DNA of 64,000 nucleotides from Micromonospora sp. CB01531. Its GTDB lineage: Bacteria > Actinomycetota > Actinomycetes > Mycobacteriales > Micromonosporaceae. Positions 1 to 8,189 of this stretch are shown here, piece after piece (position 1 is the stretch's first letter; each line of letters begins with the position of its first letter). The notes below the pieces were generated by a model. That model was not told the DNA's origin, ran no database searches, and saw nothing but the letters and a program-made list of their open reading frames with translations. The stretch is taken from positions 1 to 64,000 of the forward strand of contig NZ_LWLS01000066.1 in assembly GCF_001905095.1 (NCBI RefSeq), given 5' to 3'. A program made the translations under genes and the position numbers.

Positions 1-77
1 TGAACCGCCGCCCAAATGAAAGACCGAGGCTAGCCGAGGCATTCTTCACCACCCTCAAACGAGAGTCTGGGCCGAGG

Positions 78-438
78 CCCAGCGCCGCCGCGAGCCGTCC
101 CCGCACGGCCTGCGCGTCCAGCCGTACCGCAACCCGGTCGGCCGGACCGTCGACGCTGTCCCGGTCGGCCGTACCAGGCCGGTCCACCCGGGCCAGCGCG
201 CGGTACCGCCGCGCCTCGGTCCGCTGGTGGCCGGCGATCAGATTCGACGCGATACCGAACAACCATGGCCGGGCGCTGTCGTGTGTGGTGTCGTACCGCT
301 GCCAGTGGTCGAACGCGACCAGAGACGTCTCCGCCGCCACGTCGTCGGCCAGGTCGCGACCCAGCCGGCGGTTCGCGTAGCCGTGGACCGACGGGTAGTA
401 GCGGTCGAAAATGGCGCCGAACCAAGCTGGCGCGCGTG
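78..438 (-). pseudogene. ECF sigma factor remnant (region 2 only)
   Basis: Reading the minus strand in the frame that is open here gives a sigma-70 region 2: FDRYYPSVHGYANRRLG, then LADDVAAETSLVAFDHW, then RPWLFGIASNLI and HQRTEARRYRALAR. These are the core-binding helix and the -10 recognition helix of an ECF factor. No start codon with a ribosome binding site lies upstream. Similarity stops near LAAALG, where region 4 should begin, and the frame continues as unrelated sequence to the window edge. The gene has therefore lost both its start and its DNA-binding region 4. It would have been a transcription initiation factor and cannot act as one now. Confidence 0.7.
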
Positions 439-584
439 CTCTATCCGGGGGGCTTCGCCTGGCTTGCCAGCCGAAGCCTGGACCTCGGCTCGCTTCGACC
501 GCAGCGATGAAACAGGGCCTACGAGGTTCCCTCGCTTCCCAGTGGGCACTAGCGCCAAAAGGTTTCCTGTGCCAACCTATTGGC

Positions 585-1310
585 ATGACCACTGATGCGG
601 TACCGCCCGCCGGCGATCCCCACCGGCTGCTGTCCGACGTGCGCGCCCTCGCCCGCCAGGTGCGTCTTGACCAGCGGGTGACCTGGGTCGCGCTGCTGGT
701 GCTGGCCGTGGTGACGTTCGCGGCGATCCCGTTCGACTGGTACTCCCTCAACGCCGACTGCGGGTCCGCGAGCGCGTGGATCAAGGACGTCAACGGCGGC
801 TCCATGTGTCACATCACGGGCCGGGGCGCGATGTTCTACTGGCCGCCGGCGCTGCTGCTGGCGTACACGGCGATCGCCGTGTACGCCGCGCGGGTCGCCC
901 GGGCGAGGGGGGTGGGCGTCCGGGCGCTGCCGTACGCGATCACCGGCGCCGCCCTGACCGTCGTCCTGTTCATCGGCGCGTGGTTGCTGTGGCGCATGTA
1001 CTTCGCCAGCCATCCGGCGCCGACGCACCCGTTCCCGTACTGGGTGATGCTGCTGGACCGTCTAGCCGCACCGTGGGGCGCGATCGGGGTCGCGCTGCTG
1101 GTGCTGGCCCGGCTGGAGCGCAACGTCGCGCTGCTCCTGTTCACCGTCGGGTACCTGGCGGTGGTCCTGGTGCCGATCAACTTCGGCTGGCATCCCTCCT
1201 GGGGATACCGGGGGATCCTGGGGGCGTTCCTGCCGCAGCAGATCATCAACGGCACCGTGCTGCTGCTGGGCGCGGTCGGCTTCGCGGTGGCCCGCCGGGG
1301 GCGCCGGTGA
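585..1310 (+). CDS. Six-helix integral membrane protein, unknown function
   Basis: A 241-residue protein with about six hydrophobic segments: near residues 30-50 (VTWVALLVLAVVTFAAIPF), 85-110, 125-150, 165-182, 185-205 and 215-235. It ends in a basic tail (ARRGRR), consistent with a cytoplasmic C terminus. I chose the ATG at 585 because upstream sequence in the same frame loses coding character. The stop overlaps the GTG of the next gene (GTGA), so translation is probably coupled to the regulator that follows. I do not recognise the family; multi-pass proteins paired with HTH_34 regulators are common in actinomycetes. Confidence 0.75.
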   Translation: MTTDAVPPAGDPHRLLSDVRALARQVRLDQRVTWVALLVLAVVTFAAIPFDWYSLNADCGSASAWIKDVNGGSMCHITGRGAMFYWPPALLLAYTAIAVYAARVARARGVGVRALPYAITGAALTVVLFIGAWLLWRMYFASHPAPTHPFPYWVMLLDRLAAPWGAIGVALLVLARLERNVALLLFTVGYLAVVLVPINFGWHPSWGYRGILGAFLPQQIINGTVLLLGAVGFAVARRGRR

Positions 1311-1669
1311 CCGCCGAGAACGGGACCCCGGACCCGCACGAGCCGCCCGTCCACCCGGTCACCGGGCTGGACGAGGTGGTGCACCAGCGGGTCCGGCTGG
1401 GGATCCTCGCCATCGCGCACGAGGCGCGCCGGGTCGAGTTCGGCTACCTACGCACCCAGCTGGACCTGACCGCCGGGAACCTCTCCAAGCACCTGAGCGT
1501 GCTGGAGACGGCCGGCCTGGTCGAAATCGAGAAGGGCTACGCCGGCCGGCGCGGCCGCACCTGGATCACGCTCACCGCCGCCGGCGCCGCCGCCCTCGCC
1601 GAGGAGATCGAACGACTGAAACTGCTCATCACGCGGCTCGAGACCACCGACACCCCGGAGGACCGATGA
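1307..1669 (+). CDS. Winged-helix transcriptional regulator (HTH_34 / MarR-like)
   Basis: A 120-residue DNA-binding protein. The order is a short leader, an N-terminal helix HQRVRLGILAIAHEARRV, a recognition helix-turn-helix LDLTAGNLSKHLSVLETAG, and a wing with GYAGRRGRTWITLT. This is the PF13601-type winged helix, a small one-domain relative of ArsR and MarR. The GTG at 1307 overlaps the stop of the membrane gene, and the stop overlaps the ATG of the hydrolase (ATGA at 1666). The three genes therefore form one translationally coupled operon, and the regulator probably controls it. The effector is not evident. Confidence 0.85.
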   Translation: MTAENGTPDPHEPPVHPVTGLDEVVHQRVRLGILAIAHEARRVEFGYLRTQLDLTAGNLSKHLSVLETAGLVEIEKGYAGRRGRTWITLTAAGAAALAEEIERLKLLITRLETTDTPEDR

Positions 1670-2850
1670 CCACCGCACTGACCCGCCGACACCTGCTCAC
1701 CGCCGCGCTCGCCACCGGGGTCGCCGTGCCGCTCGGCACCGGCCGCGGATGGGCGGCCCCGACGCAGGCCGCGCCTGGCCCGGCACGGCTTACGCTGCCC
1801 CCACCCACCGGGCCGCACCCTGTCGGCACCGTATCCCTGCACCTCGTCGACACATCCCGACCGGATCCCATCGCCGGCCCAGGGCACCACCGCGAACTGA
1901 TGGCCAGCATCTGGTATCCCGCCGCCCGCGATGCCCGGCGCCATCCGGTGGCCCCGTGGATGCCCGCCGCGCCGATGCGCGCGCTGCTCATGTCCGCCGG
2001 GTTCGACGCCGATGCCGCGGCGGCGCCCCTCACGGCCGGCCACGAGGGAGTTCCGGCACTGCGGGCACCCGGCCGGCTGCCCGTGATCGTGTTCTCCCAC
2101 GGCAACGATGGTCACCGTTCCGAGGCCACCATCGTGGTGCAGGAACTCGCCAGCCACGGCTACGTCGTGGTCACCGTGGACCACACGTACGACGCGTTCA
2201 GCGAGTTCCCCGACGGCCGGCTCACCGTCCCCAACGATCTGTCGTTCACGCCATGGGACCATGCCCACGACATCGGGTTCGTCCTCGACTGCATCGAGGA
2301 CCTCGCCGCCGGCCACAACCCCGACGTCGAGCGCCGTCCGCTGCCGGCCGAGCTGGGCGCCGCGCTCGACCTGCGTCGCATCGGCATGTTCGGCTGGTCG
2401 AAGGGCGCTACCGCGACCGCCCTCGTCATGAACGAGGACCGGCGGGTGCGGGCCGGGCTCGGCTTCGACGGCCCGATGCAGTCGCTGCCACCGGTCACGG
2501 ACCTGAACCGGCCGTTCATGCTGGTGACCGCGGAGTTCACCCGGGCCGCCGAGCCGAGCGTCGCCCAGTTCTGGTCACGCCTGCATGGATGGCGGCTCAA
2601 CGTGCAGGCCGACGGCGCGCTCCACGGGGCGTACTGCGACCACCAGTGGCTGGTCCCGCAACTGGCGGCGATCGTCGGGATGAGCGACGAGGACCTCGCC
2701 AGCTGGGTCGGCACCCTCGACCCGGCCCGGGCGGTACGGATCCAGCAGGCGTACCCGCTCGCGTTCTTCGACCTGCACCTGCGCCACCGGCGGCAGCGCC
2801 TGCTCGAAGGCCCGAGCCCGGCCTTCCCCGAGGTCCGGTTCATCCCCTGA
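1666..2850 (+). CDS. Secreted alpha/beta hydrolase, PAF-acetylhydrolase/dienelactone type
   Basis: A 394-residue protein. The N terminus (TRRHLLTAALATGVAVPLG) reads as a Tat-type signal with an arginine pair and ends near an A-A-P cleavage region, so export is likely. The fold has an oxyanion-region strand VIVFSHGNDGHRSEA around residue 145 and the nucleophile elbow GWSKGA with Ser near residue 245. A histidine in GALHGAYCDHQW is a candidate for the triad. The pattern matches bacterial platelet-activating-factor acetylhydrolase-like esterases. It is the last gene of a three-gene coupled operon. The substrate cannot be told from sequence; an ester or lipid is expected. Confidence 0.82.
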   Translation: MTTALTRRHLLTAALATGVAVPLGTGRGWAAPTQAAPGPARLTLPPPTGPHPVGTVSLHLVDTSRPDPIAGPGHHRELMASIWYPAARDARRHPVAPWMPAAPMRALLMSAGFDADAAAAPLTAGHEGVPALRAPGRLPVIVFSHGNDGHRSEATIVVQELASHGYVVVTVDHTYDAFSEFPDGRLTVPNDLSFTPWDHAHDIGFVLDCIEDLAAGHNPDVERRPLPAELGAALDLRRIGMFGWSKGATATALVMNEDRRVRAGLGFDGPMQSLPPVTDLNRPFMLVTAEFTRAAEPSVAQFWSRLHGWRLNVQADGALHGAYCDHQWLVPQLAAIVGMSDEDLASWVGTLDPARAVRIQQAYPLAFFDLHLRHRRQRLLEGPSPAFPEVRFIP

Positions 2851-2977
2851 GGAGATCGCCTCGAATGCATCGCGGCAGGGTGGGGGTGTTCGCCTGCATG
2901 GCCGCTTGCGCCGCACTGTGACGCCCGATCGGCGGCATGAGCGCGCACCTGCCGCCCGGCTTTGGTGACCGTTTCCG

Positions 2978-3424
2978 TCAGGGCAGATCCCGGCGCAGGA
3001 CGTAGTTGAAGCCGAACTCTGTCTCCGTGGAGCGGACGTCGATGTAGCCGAGCCGGCGGTAGAAGTCATGCGCTGTGATGCTCGCGCCGGTTTCCATGTG
3101 GTCGTAGCCGTCGATCACGGCCAGCGCCTCGATGTGGCGCATGAGGAGCCGTCCTATGCCGCGACCGGCGGCCCGGGGGTGCACGAACATGGTGTAGACC
3201 TTGTTGCCATCGCGGGACACCGTGCCGGCGATCCCGTTTGCTTCGGCGATGAACATCTGCCGTTGCGTGGCGAGTTCCTTGATGCGTTGTTCGGTGAAGT
3301 GGTCGCACATCCGCTCGATGACCTCGCTCGGATAGTCGCGACTGTTGACCTCACGCAGGCAGCGTTCGATGAGGCCCGCCACGGCGAGGGCATCGGCGTT
3401 GTCGAACCGTCTTATCGTCACCAT
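2978..3424 (-). CDS. GNAT family N-acetyltransferase
   Basis: A 148-residue one-domain acetyltransferase. Motif A, which binds the acetyl-CoA pyrophosphate, is visible as VHPRAAGRGIGRLLMRHIE. The preceding strand is GNKVYTMFV and the C-terminal strand is GYIDVRSTETEFGF. An ATG at 3424 is preferred over the TTG one codon upstream. This ATG overlaps the stop of the mosaic reading frame upstream, so the two could be coupled. The acceptor is unknown; close relatives act on small amines or protein N termini. Confidence 0.88.
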   Translation of the reverse strand: MVTIRRFDNADALAVAGLIERCLREVNSRDYPSEVIERMCDHFTEQRIKELATQRQMFIAEANGIAGTVSRDGNKVYTMFVHPRAAGRGIGRLLMRHIEALAVIDGYDHMETGASITAHDFYRRLGYIDVRSTETEFGFNYVLRRDLP

Positions 3425-4266
3425 CAATCCATCTTGCCTGCATCAAGCGCCAAGACCCCGGGGCGAAGCACCGGAGTGACCGGGCGCCATGATCGGGTGC
3501 ACTGTATTCGACAGAGCCGCTCGTCGCCGCCGTCACGTTCTGGAGGCCATGTACGCGGCGAGGATGTAGTTGGGGTGACGGTCGAGGATCTTGCGCGCAT
3601 GGTGGTGCGGGGATCGGCGTGACGGGCGGCGATCTGCACGTCGCGCAGGCTCACGCCGGCGTCGGTGAGCCCGGGATGGCAGCCCAGCAGGGTCAGCTGC
3701 GGACCGGGCGGCCAGGTCTCCGGCCGCCCGTGGAACTGGCCCACGATGTCACGGCACTCGCCAGCTTGGCGTTCCTCGACGGCGCCGCTCGCCGTCGACC
3801 ACGCGAACAGCCGGTAGCCGAAGACGGCGGGCACGACGATGCCGCGACAATTGTTGTGGTCGTCACGGCGGTGGCCTTCGACGTCGATGTCAAGCAGACC
3901 GGACCCTTCCGCGGCGGGCCGGTGACCGACGACCCCGACGTCGAGCAACTCCTCCATGGTCTCGTAGGAGCCCCGGCACTGCTCCCCGCAAGCTGATCGG
4001 CCCGCCGTCCGTTGATGTCTTTCGTTCACCGATGGGCCCGGGACGTCTGCGCCCTCGAGAACGAAGTTGCCGAACCAGGCCGGCCCTGTGCCGTCGATCG
4101 CGGCGAGCAGCGGTCCGGACGGTGCGCAGCTCAACAGGGTGTAGCGCTCGTACAGCGGCTCGGACGGGAACACGCGGTCGACGAACAGGCCGTCTATGTC
4201 CGTGCAGTCGGCGAGGGTGGCGCCGGTCTTCTCGTCGAGCAGGCGCCAGCGCAGGGGGATCGACAC
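3424..4266 (-). pseudogene. Mosaic open frame made of gene fragments
   Basis: One continuous 280-codon frame appears to be stitched from unrelated pieces. The first about 80 residues (start SIPLRWRLLDEKTGATL) look like the N terminus of a common actinobacterial hypothetical protein. The middle (near GIVVPAVFGYRLFAWS) has good codon bias but no family I recognise. The last third contains DAGVSLRDVQIAARHAD, the C-terminal active-site region of the tyrosine recombinase encoded at 13175-14095. The GTG at 4266 is the only plausible start. I regard it as a product of rearrangement, not a single evolved gene, although it could still be translated. Confidence 0.5.
3540..3660 (-). mobile_element. Decayed copy of the tyrosine recombinase 3' end
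   Basis: On the minus strand this segment matches 13970-14091 closely: DAGVSLRDVQIAARHADPRTTMR, followed by the nucleotide equivalents of HPNYILAAYMAS. Relative to the intact gene, 13 bases are missing just after the ATGCGC codons. The deletion removes the catalytic tyrosine codon and shifts the frame. The copy therefore cannot encode an active recombinase end. It marks a past insertion, or a recombination between related elements, in this part of the island. Confidence 0.8.
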
Positions 4267-4734
4267 GGACGGACCTTAGCGCCGGTGGGCGCACCTCACG
4301 ACCGGCCATGCAGCCCGGGGCAGAGTCTTTGTCCGCTTCAGCTGAATGACACCCCTGTGCGGCCACTTCAGGGACCGACGTGAGCGAAGCCGGCGATGGA
4401 CGGACGCTCAACCGAGCCACATTGCATGATCGGGAATCCGCTTCTCGGCACGACCGGAAGTCGAACTGTCCGCCCAACGACTACCGTGCGTGGCGCTCGG
4501 TCATCAGCACGACCGCACGTCGAGCGTTCGGCACGTCGATCACTCAACGTGACGCTCGGTCAGCGGCAGATCCGGATGTTTCGTGGCAGTCGCGACCTCG
4601 GCTGTTCTCTGTACGTATACCCCCCCGTAACCGAGAATCGAGCGCGGACACCCTACATGAAAATGCGCAGGTAACGGCCAGGCATCTGGCCGTGAGCGCA
4701 GAAGGTGCTGTCCGTTGGGGGATTCGTGTGCGGA
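4267..4734. other. Non-coding stretch with one dispersed repeat
   Basis: No reading frame here has convincing coding character or a recognisable domain. The only structure seen is the repeat copy at 4548-4578. The stretch separates the mosaic frame from the convergent end of the TetR gene. Confidence 0.5.
4548..4578 (+). repeat. Dispersed repeat, short form (copy 1)
   Basis: A 31-base segment beginning CGTGACGCTCGGTCAG and ending GGCAGATCCGGATG is identical to the reverse complement of 15336-15366. The right half (GCGGCAGATCCGGATG) recurs at 13119-13135 and, with changes, at 22790-22808, 27897-27914 and 29990-30004. It lies between genes. Confidence 0.8.
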
Positions 4735-5373
4735 TCAGACTAGGCCGGATAGCAGCGCGGCAACCTCATCGGCGAGCGCGGCGTCGGGAGTACCCGGCCG
4801 GGAGAACGCCGATTCGACCGTGGCCGAAAGCAACCGCGCCCGCTCGTCACGCGTACCCGTTGAACCGACCGTGCGCTCGGCGTAGATGAAGCCCTCGAAC
4901 ACGGACTGGAAGGCGTAGGTCAGCTCCGGCGTCGCCAGATCCGTACGCACGAAGCCTCGCGCGGCTAGGACGTCTACATAGGATGCCATCACCATGTTGT
5001 GCCGGCCGCCGTCGTAGCCGGCCTCGGAGCCGACGAGCTTGCCCCACATCTGCACGTCGCCGATCACCATGCCGTACAGCAGCGGGCGGCGCAGGATCGC
5101 CAGGAAGAACTCCGCGGCGAAACGGTGCAGCAGCGCGACGGCGGGGTCGGCGCGCAGGGCGGTCACCATGTCGGCGATCGCGCCGCGGACCGCGCGGGCG
5201 AACACGGCGCTGAACAGCTCCTCGCGCGTCTTCCAATGCAGGTAGACAGTGCCCTTGCCGATGCCGGCGGCGCCGGCGACGTCGTCGATGGTGACGCGGC
5301 GGTAGCCGTGCCGGACCAGCATGTCGGCGGCGACATCGAGGATCTTCGTCTCGCGATCGGTGCGTGCAGTCAC
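4735..5373 (-). CDS. TetR family transcriptional repressor
   Basis: A 212-residue regulator. The N-terminal TetR helix-turn-helix is clear at residues 8-55: ILDVAADMLVRHGYRRVTIDDVAGAAGIGKGTVYLHW. The C-terminal ligand domain is not diagnostic. The GTG at 5373 is the start; the ATG just upstream is out of frame. The gene is transcribed away from the FAD monooxygenase at 5426, and an imperfect palindrome lies between the two. It most likely represses the monooxygenase and itself, with release by the monooxygenase substrate or a drug-like ligand. Confidence 0.88.
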   Translation of the reverse strand: MTARTDRETKILDVAADMLVRHGYRRVTIDDVAGAAGIGKGTVYLHWKTREELFSAVFARAVRGAIADMVTALRADPAVALLHRFAAEFFLAILRRPLLYGMVIGDVQMWGKLVGSEAGYDGGRHNMVMASYVDVLAARGFVRTDLATPELTYAFQSVFEGFIYAERTVGSTGTRDERARLLSATVESAFSRPGTPDAALADEVAALLSGLV

Positions 5374-5390
5374 ACCGACATGCTAACACT

Positions 5391-5413
5391 TGACCAGATT
5401 TCGAACTTGGTCA
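5391..5413. promoter_or_regulatory. Probable TetR operator between divergent genes
   Basis: The half-sites TGACCA (5391-5396) and TGGTCA (5408-5413) form an inverted repeat, extended inward by TT and AA at symmetric positions. It lies in the 52-base gap between the TetR start and the monooxygenase start, where a repressor would block both promoters. No binding data are available. Confidence 0.55.
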
Positions 5414-5425
5414 TACGGTCAATGC

Positions 5426-6559
5426 GTGACTGCGAAGACCGTACTCATCTCCGGCGCCGGCGTGGCCGGCCCGACCCTCGCGTACTGGCTCGCCCGCAAC
5501 GGATTCGCGCCGACGACCGTCGAGCGCGCCGCTGGCCAGCGCTCCAGCGGCAACCCCGTCGACGTACGCGGACCGGCATTCCCCATCGCCGAGAAGATGG
5601 GCCTGCTGCCCCGGCTGCGTGCGGCCGCGACGGCGACGACCGGCCTCGCCTTCGTCGACGCACAGGGACGGCGCAAGAGCCGCGTCGACTTGTCGGTCAA
5701 CCGGGCCACCGAGGTCGAGGTGCCCCGGGCCGACCTGGCTGCGATCATCACCGACGCCGTGGCCGGTAGCGCCGAGTTCATCTACGGCGACTCCATCTCA
5801 GCCCTCACCCAGGACGGTAGCGGTGTCGACGTCACCTTCGAACGGGGTGCACCGCGCCGGTTCGACCTGGTCATCGGCACCGACGGACAGCATTCGATGG
5901 TCCGGAGGCTCGCCTGGGGACCGGAGACGGACTTCGTCAGGCACCGCGGGCTCTACGTGGCAACCCTGCCCGTCGAGCGCGAGCTCAATCCGACGACCGA
6001 CGTGCTGCTCTACGGCATGCCCGGCCGCCTCACCTCCGTCCATCCGGTACGCGGCGACGGCGGCATCGCGGCGTTCATCTGGCGCAGCAAACCCGTGCCC
6101 GGCTACGACTACCGCGACACCGCCCAGCACAAGCGCATCGCCGAGCAGGCGTACGCGGGCGGCGGCTGGATCGTGCCCGAACTGATCGAGCGCGTACGCG
6201 ATGCCGGAGACCTCTACTTCGATGCTGTCAGCCAGGTACGCCTCGACACCTGGTCCCAGGGGCGCATAGGGCTGCTCGGCGACGCCGCGTCCTCGGTGTC
6301 ACTGTTCGGCGACGGGTCGAGCCTGGCGATGGCGGGGGCGTACACGCTCGCGCGGACGCTGGCCGAGCACCGCAACGACCTCGGGCAGGGCCTGAAGGCC
6401 TACGAGTACGAGCACCGCAAGCTCGTTGCACCCAAGCAGAACGGGTTCGCCACTGCCGCAACGCTCATGGTGCCGGCCACCCGATTCGGGGTGACCTTGC
6501 GTGACAACGGCGCCCGCCTGGTCACGGGCTGGCAGCGGCTGAAGGCCGGCGCAAGGTAA
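5426..6559 (+). CDS. FAD-dependent aromatic/antibiotic monooxygenase (PHBH class)
   Basis: A 377-residue class A flavoprotein monooxygenase. The N-terminal Rossmann motif (TVLISGAGVAGPTLAYWLA) binds the FAD ADP moiety. The mid-protein DLVIGTDGQHSMVRR is the DG fingerprint for FAD and NADPH. The segment GRIGLLGDAASSVSLFGDGSSLAMAGA is the GD motif contacting the flavin ribityl chain. The GTG at 5426 places the Rossmann strand at the very N terminus, as usual in this family; an upstream start would add residues unlike any flavoprotein. Relatives hydroxylate phenols, polyketides, tetracyclines or rifamycins, so a detoxification role under the divergent TetR is plausible. Confidence 0.87.
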   Translation: MTAKTVLISGAGVAGPTLAYWLARNGFAPTTVERAAGQRSSGNPVDVRGPAFPIAEKMGLLPRLRAAATATTGLAFVDAQGRRKSRVDLSVNRATEVEVPRADLAAIITDAVAGSAEFIYGDSISALTQDGSGVDVTFERGAPRRFDLVIGTDGQHSMVRRLAWGPETDFVRHRGLYVATLPVERELNPTTDVLLYGMPGRLTSVHPVRGDGGIAAFIWRSKPVPGYDYRDTAQHKRIAEQAYAGGGWIVPELIERVRDAGDLYFDAVSQVRLDTWSQGRIGLLGDAASSVSLFGDGSSLAMAGAYTLARTLAEHRNDLGQGLKAYEYEHRKLVAPKQNGFATAATLMVPATRFGVTLRDNGARLVTGWQRLKAGAR

Positions 6560-6578
6560 GATCAATTCACGGGGCACC

Positions 6579-6612
6579 CGCTGTTCGAAGACCGTTCGAT
6601 CAAAGAACAGCG
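6579..6612 (+). terminator. Candidate hairpin terminator after monooxygenase
   Basis: An eight-base stem, CGCTGTTC (6579-6586) with GAACAGCG (6605-6612), encloses an 18-base loop about 20 bases after the monooxygenase stop. There is no U tract, which is common for actinomycete terminators, so the call rests on position and stem only. Confidence 0.35.
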
Positions 6613-7007
6613 CCAACAAGAGATCGCGTCGCGAAGCGATGCGGGCCGTGAAGTTGTCCGGTCACCGTCCCCTCCATGGGCAACCTGACCAGCATCCGGA
6701 CATCGGCATGAGCGTGCGCTTCGGCGTTCTCGCGAGGGCTTGGGCTGCGGGGCGGATGCTGCTACCGGCGTCACGCCGTGGCACGTTCGCACTGAGACAG
6801 ATGCGGATGCCCGTGGATGTCACCGCCCGATGCTTCGTCGGTGCCGTACCGCATCATGTCGTGCAAGTCCTCGGCGAGTAGATCCCTCGCGGGGCCACGT
6901 TCCACGAACGCTGCTAACGAGCGGCCGGTCTTGTCTCCTGCCACGTCGGTCAGGTCCTCATCGTGTGCTCGTGATCGCCAGCAGCAAACCCACGATGGCA
7001 AACGTTC
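6613..7007. other. Non-coding stretch, no gene recognised
   Basis: Open frames on both strands lack conserved domains and have inconsistent codon bias. I see no promoter, repeat or RNA gene. The next recognisable piece is the duplicated segment starting at 7008. Confidence 0.45.
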
Positions 7008-7214
7008 GATTGGTCGGACGCAAGTCTCGCCGCAGCAATCGCGCGAACTGGGCATCGGTGGTGACAACCAAATCACAGGCGTTCTGGAGGCCCACGCTGG
7101 AAGGTGTCGTCGTCGGCGATTACCGAACGTCCAGGGCGAGCTGGAGGACTTCCTTGTCCCGCACATCCGCGCGGGCCGCGTCCAGCCGACGGAGACGGTG
7201 GTCGACGGCTTCGA
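7008..7214 (+). repeat. Duplicated segment, part 1 (matches 24055-24256)
   Basis: Nearly identical to 24055-24256. Differences seen are two nearby base changes at the left end, five bases (AACTG) absent from the copy, and one base change near 7156. At 24256 the copy jumps directly to sequence matching 8347, so 1132 bases including the SUKH gene are missing there. Confidence 0.9.
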
Positions 7215-7284
7215 CAACATCGTGAATGCGTTCCTGGGCATGCTGCGCGGCGAGAACGTGGGCAAGATGCTGGTACGCGCGTGA
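7070..7284 (+). pseudogene. C-terminal remnant of an NADP-dependent MDR oxidoreductase
   Basis: The 3' part reads LEDFLVPHIRAGRVQPTETV then VDGFDNIVNAFLGMLRGENV and GKMLVRA before a stop. This is the typical C terminus of medium-chain NADP-dependent alkenal/quinone reductases (leukotriene B4 dehydrogenase-like). The nucleotide-binding Rossmann domain is absent; upstream sequence in any frame is unrelated. It is a truncated gene. Part of it is carried into the copy at 24 kb, where it is cut at VVDGF. Confidence 0.72.
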
Positions 7285-7556
7285 CGCGGGCAGGAGCTTG
7301 GGGGCGATAAGGGCAGCGGCAGGGCGCGTTTGGTGAAGGTCTTCGCGATGTCGCGGTGCTATGAGGGAACAGGACGCTGCCGGTCGGGTACGACACGCCG
7401 GCGTACGGCGTCTATCCCGATGGGGATGGTCGGCATCGACTCCATGCTCAGCGAGCTGATCATGGTACACATTCTAGGCAGGCAATGGGACAGCAGCGAC
7501 GCGTTGGCGGGCGCAGGGGGGCACACCATGACACGGATCGAGAAGGCGCGGTGCCG

Positions 7557-8102
7557 ATGAGTGAGCCAGCCGACCTGGAGGCCCTGCGACGGCTTATGCC
7601 GCCGCCGTCGGACGGTGGTACGAGGGTCGACTGGGACGCCATCACCGTGTCCTGGGGCAGGCGGTTCCCGCCGGATTACCAGCGCTTCATGGAGGTCTAC
7701 GGCGCTGGCATGGTGCAGGACTACCTGGCGATCAACGAACCTGAAGCCAGGGTCCCGTTGTCCGATGCTCAGCGGGACGGGATGGTGATCGAGACGGCGA
7801 ATGCCGAGGCCGACTGGGAGACCGAGGACAAGGCGTCCGAGCTGGAAGGTACCTCTCCGGTGCTGATCAACTGGGGTGTCGACGGTACCGCCGACATGCT
7901 GTGTTGGGATGCCTCGGACAAGGATCCAGCAAAGTGGCCGGGCGTGGTCTACAAGCGGAACGGCTCGTTGTGGAGTCGCTACGACTGCGGCATGGTGGAG
8001 TTCCTCGTTCGGGTATTGCGGGCTGACTTTCCCGAATGTCCCCTCGGCGGCCTGTTCATGTGGGGCGTCGGTGAGGTGGCCTTCGAGAAGGGGGGCGGCT
8101 GA
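7557..8102 (+). CDS. SMI1/KNR4 (SUKH) family protein, possible immunity protein
   Basis: A 181-residue protein. The SUKH signature is WGRRFPPDYQRFMEVYGAGM around residues 30-50, followed by the aromatic strand-rich core (LCWDASDKDPAKWPGVVYK). The ATG at 7557 is chosen because upstream codons have no family similarity. SUKH proteins commonly give immunity to polymorphic or contact-dependent toxins. No toxin gene lies next to it, so it may be an orphan immunity gene, as often accumulates in variable islands. It lies inside the 1132-base interval missing from the duplicate at 24 kb. Confidence 0.8.
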   Translation: MSEPADLEALRRLMPPPSDGGTRVDWDAITVSWGRRFPPDYQRFMEVYGAGMVQDYLAINEPEARVPLSDAQRDGMVIETANAEADWETEDKASELEGTSPVLINWGVDGTADMLCWDASDKDPAKWPGVVYKRNGSLWSRYDCGMVEFLVRVLRADFPECPLGGLFMWGVGEVAFEKGGG

Positions 8103-8189
8103 CCGCAACCCTGTTCCGCACACGGGTGCTCAGGAAAGCCGAGACCAGGCACAGCCCCGCGCGCGGAGCCACTCGGCTGGCGGTAGCAG

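Noticed and set aside
4380-4889. Plus-strand open frame of about 170 codons before and over the TetR 3' end
   Set aside because: Codon use is unlike coding DNA, no domain, and it overlaps the well-supported TetR gene antisense.
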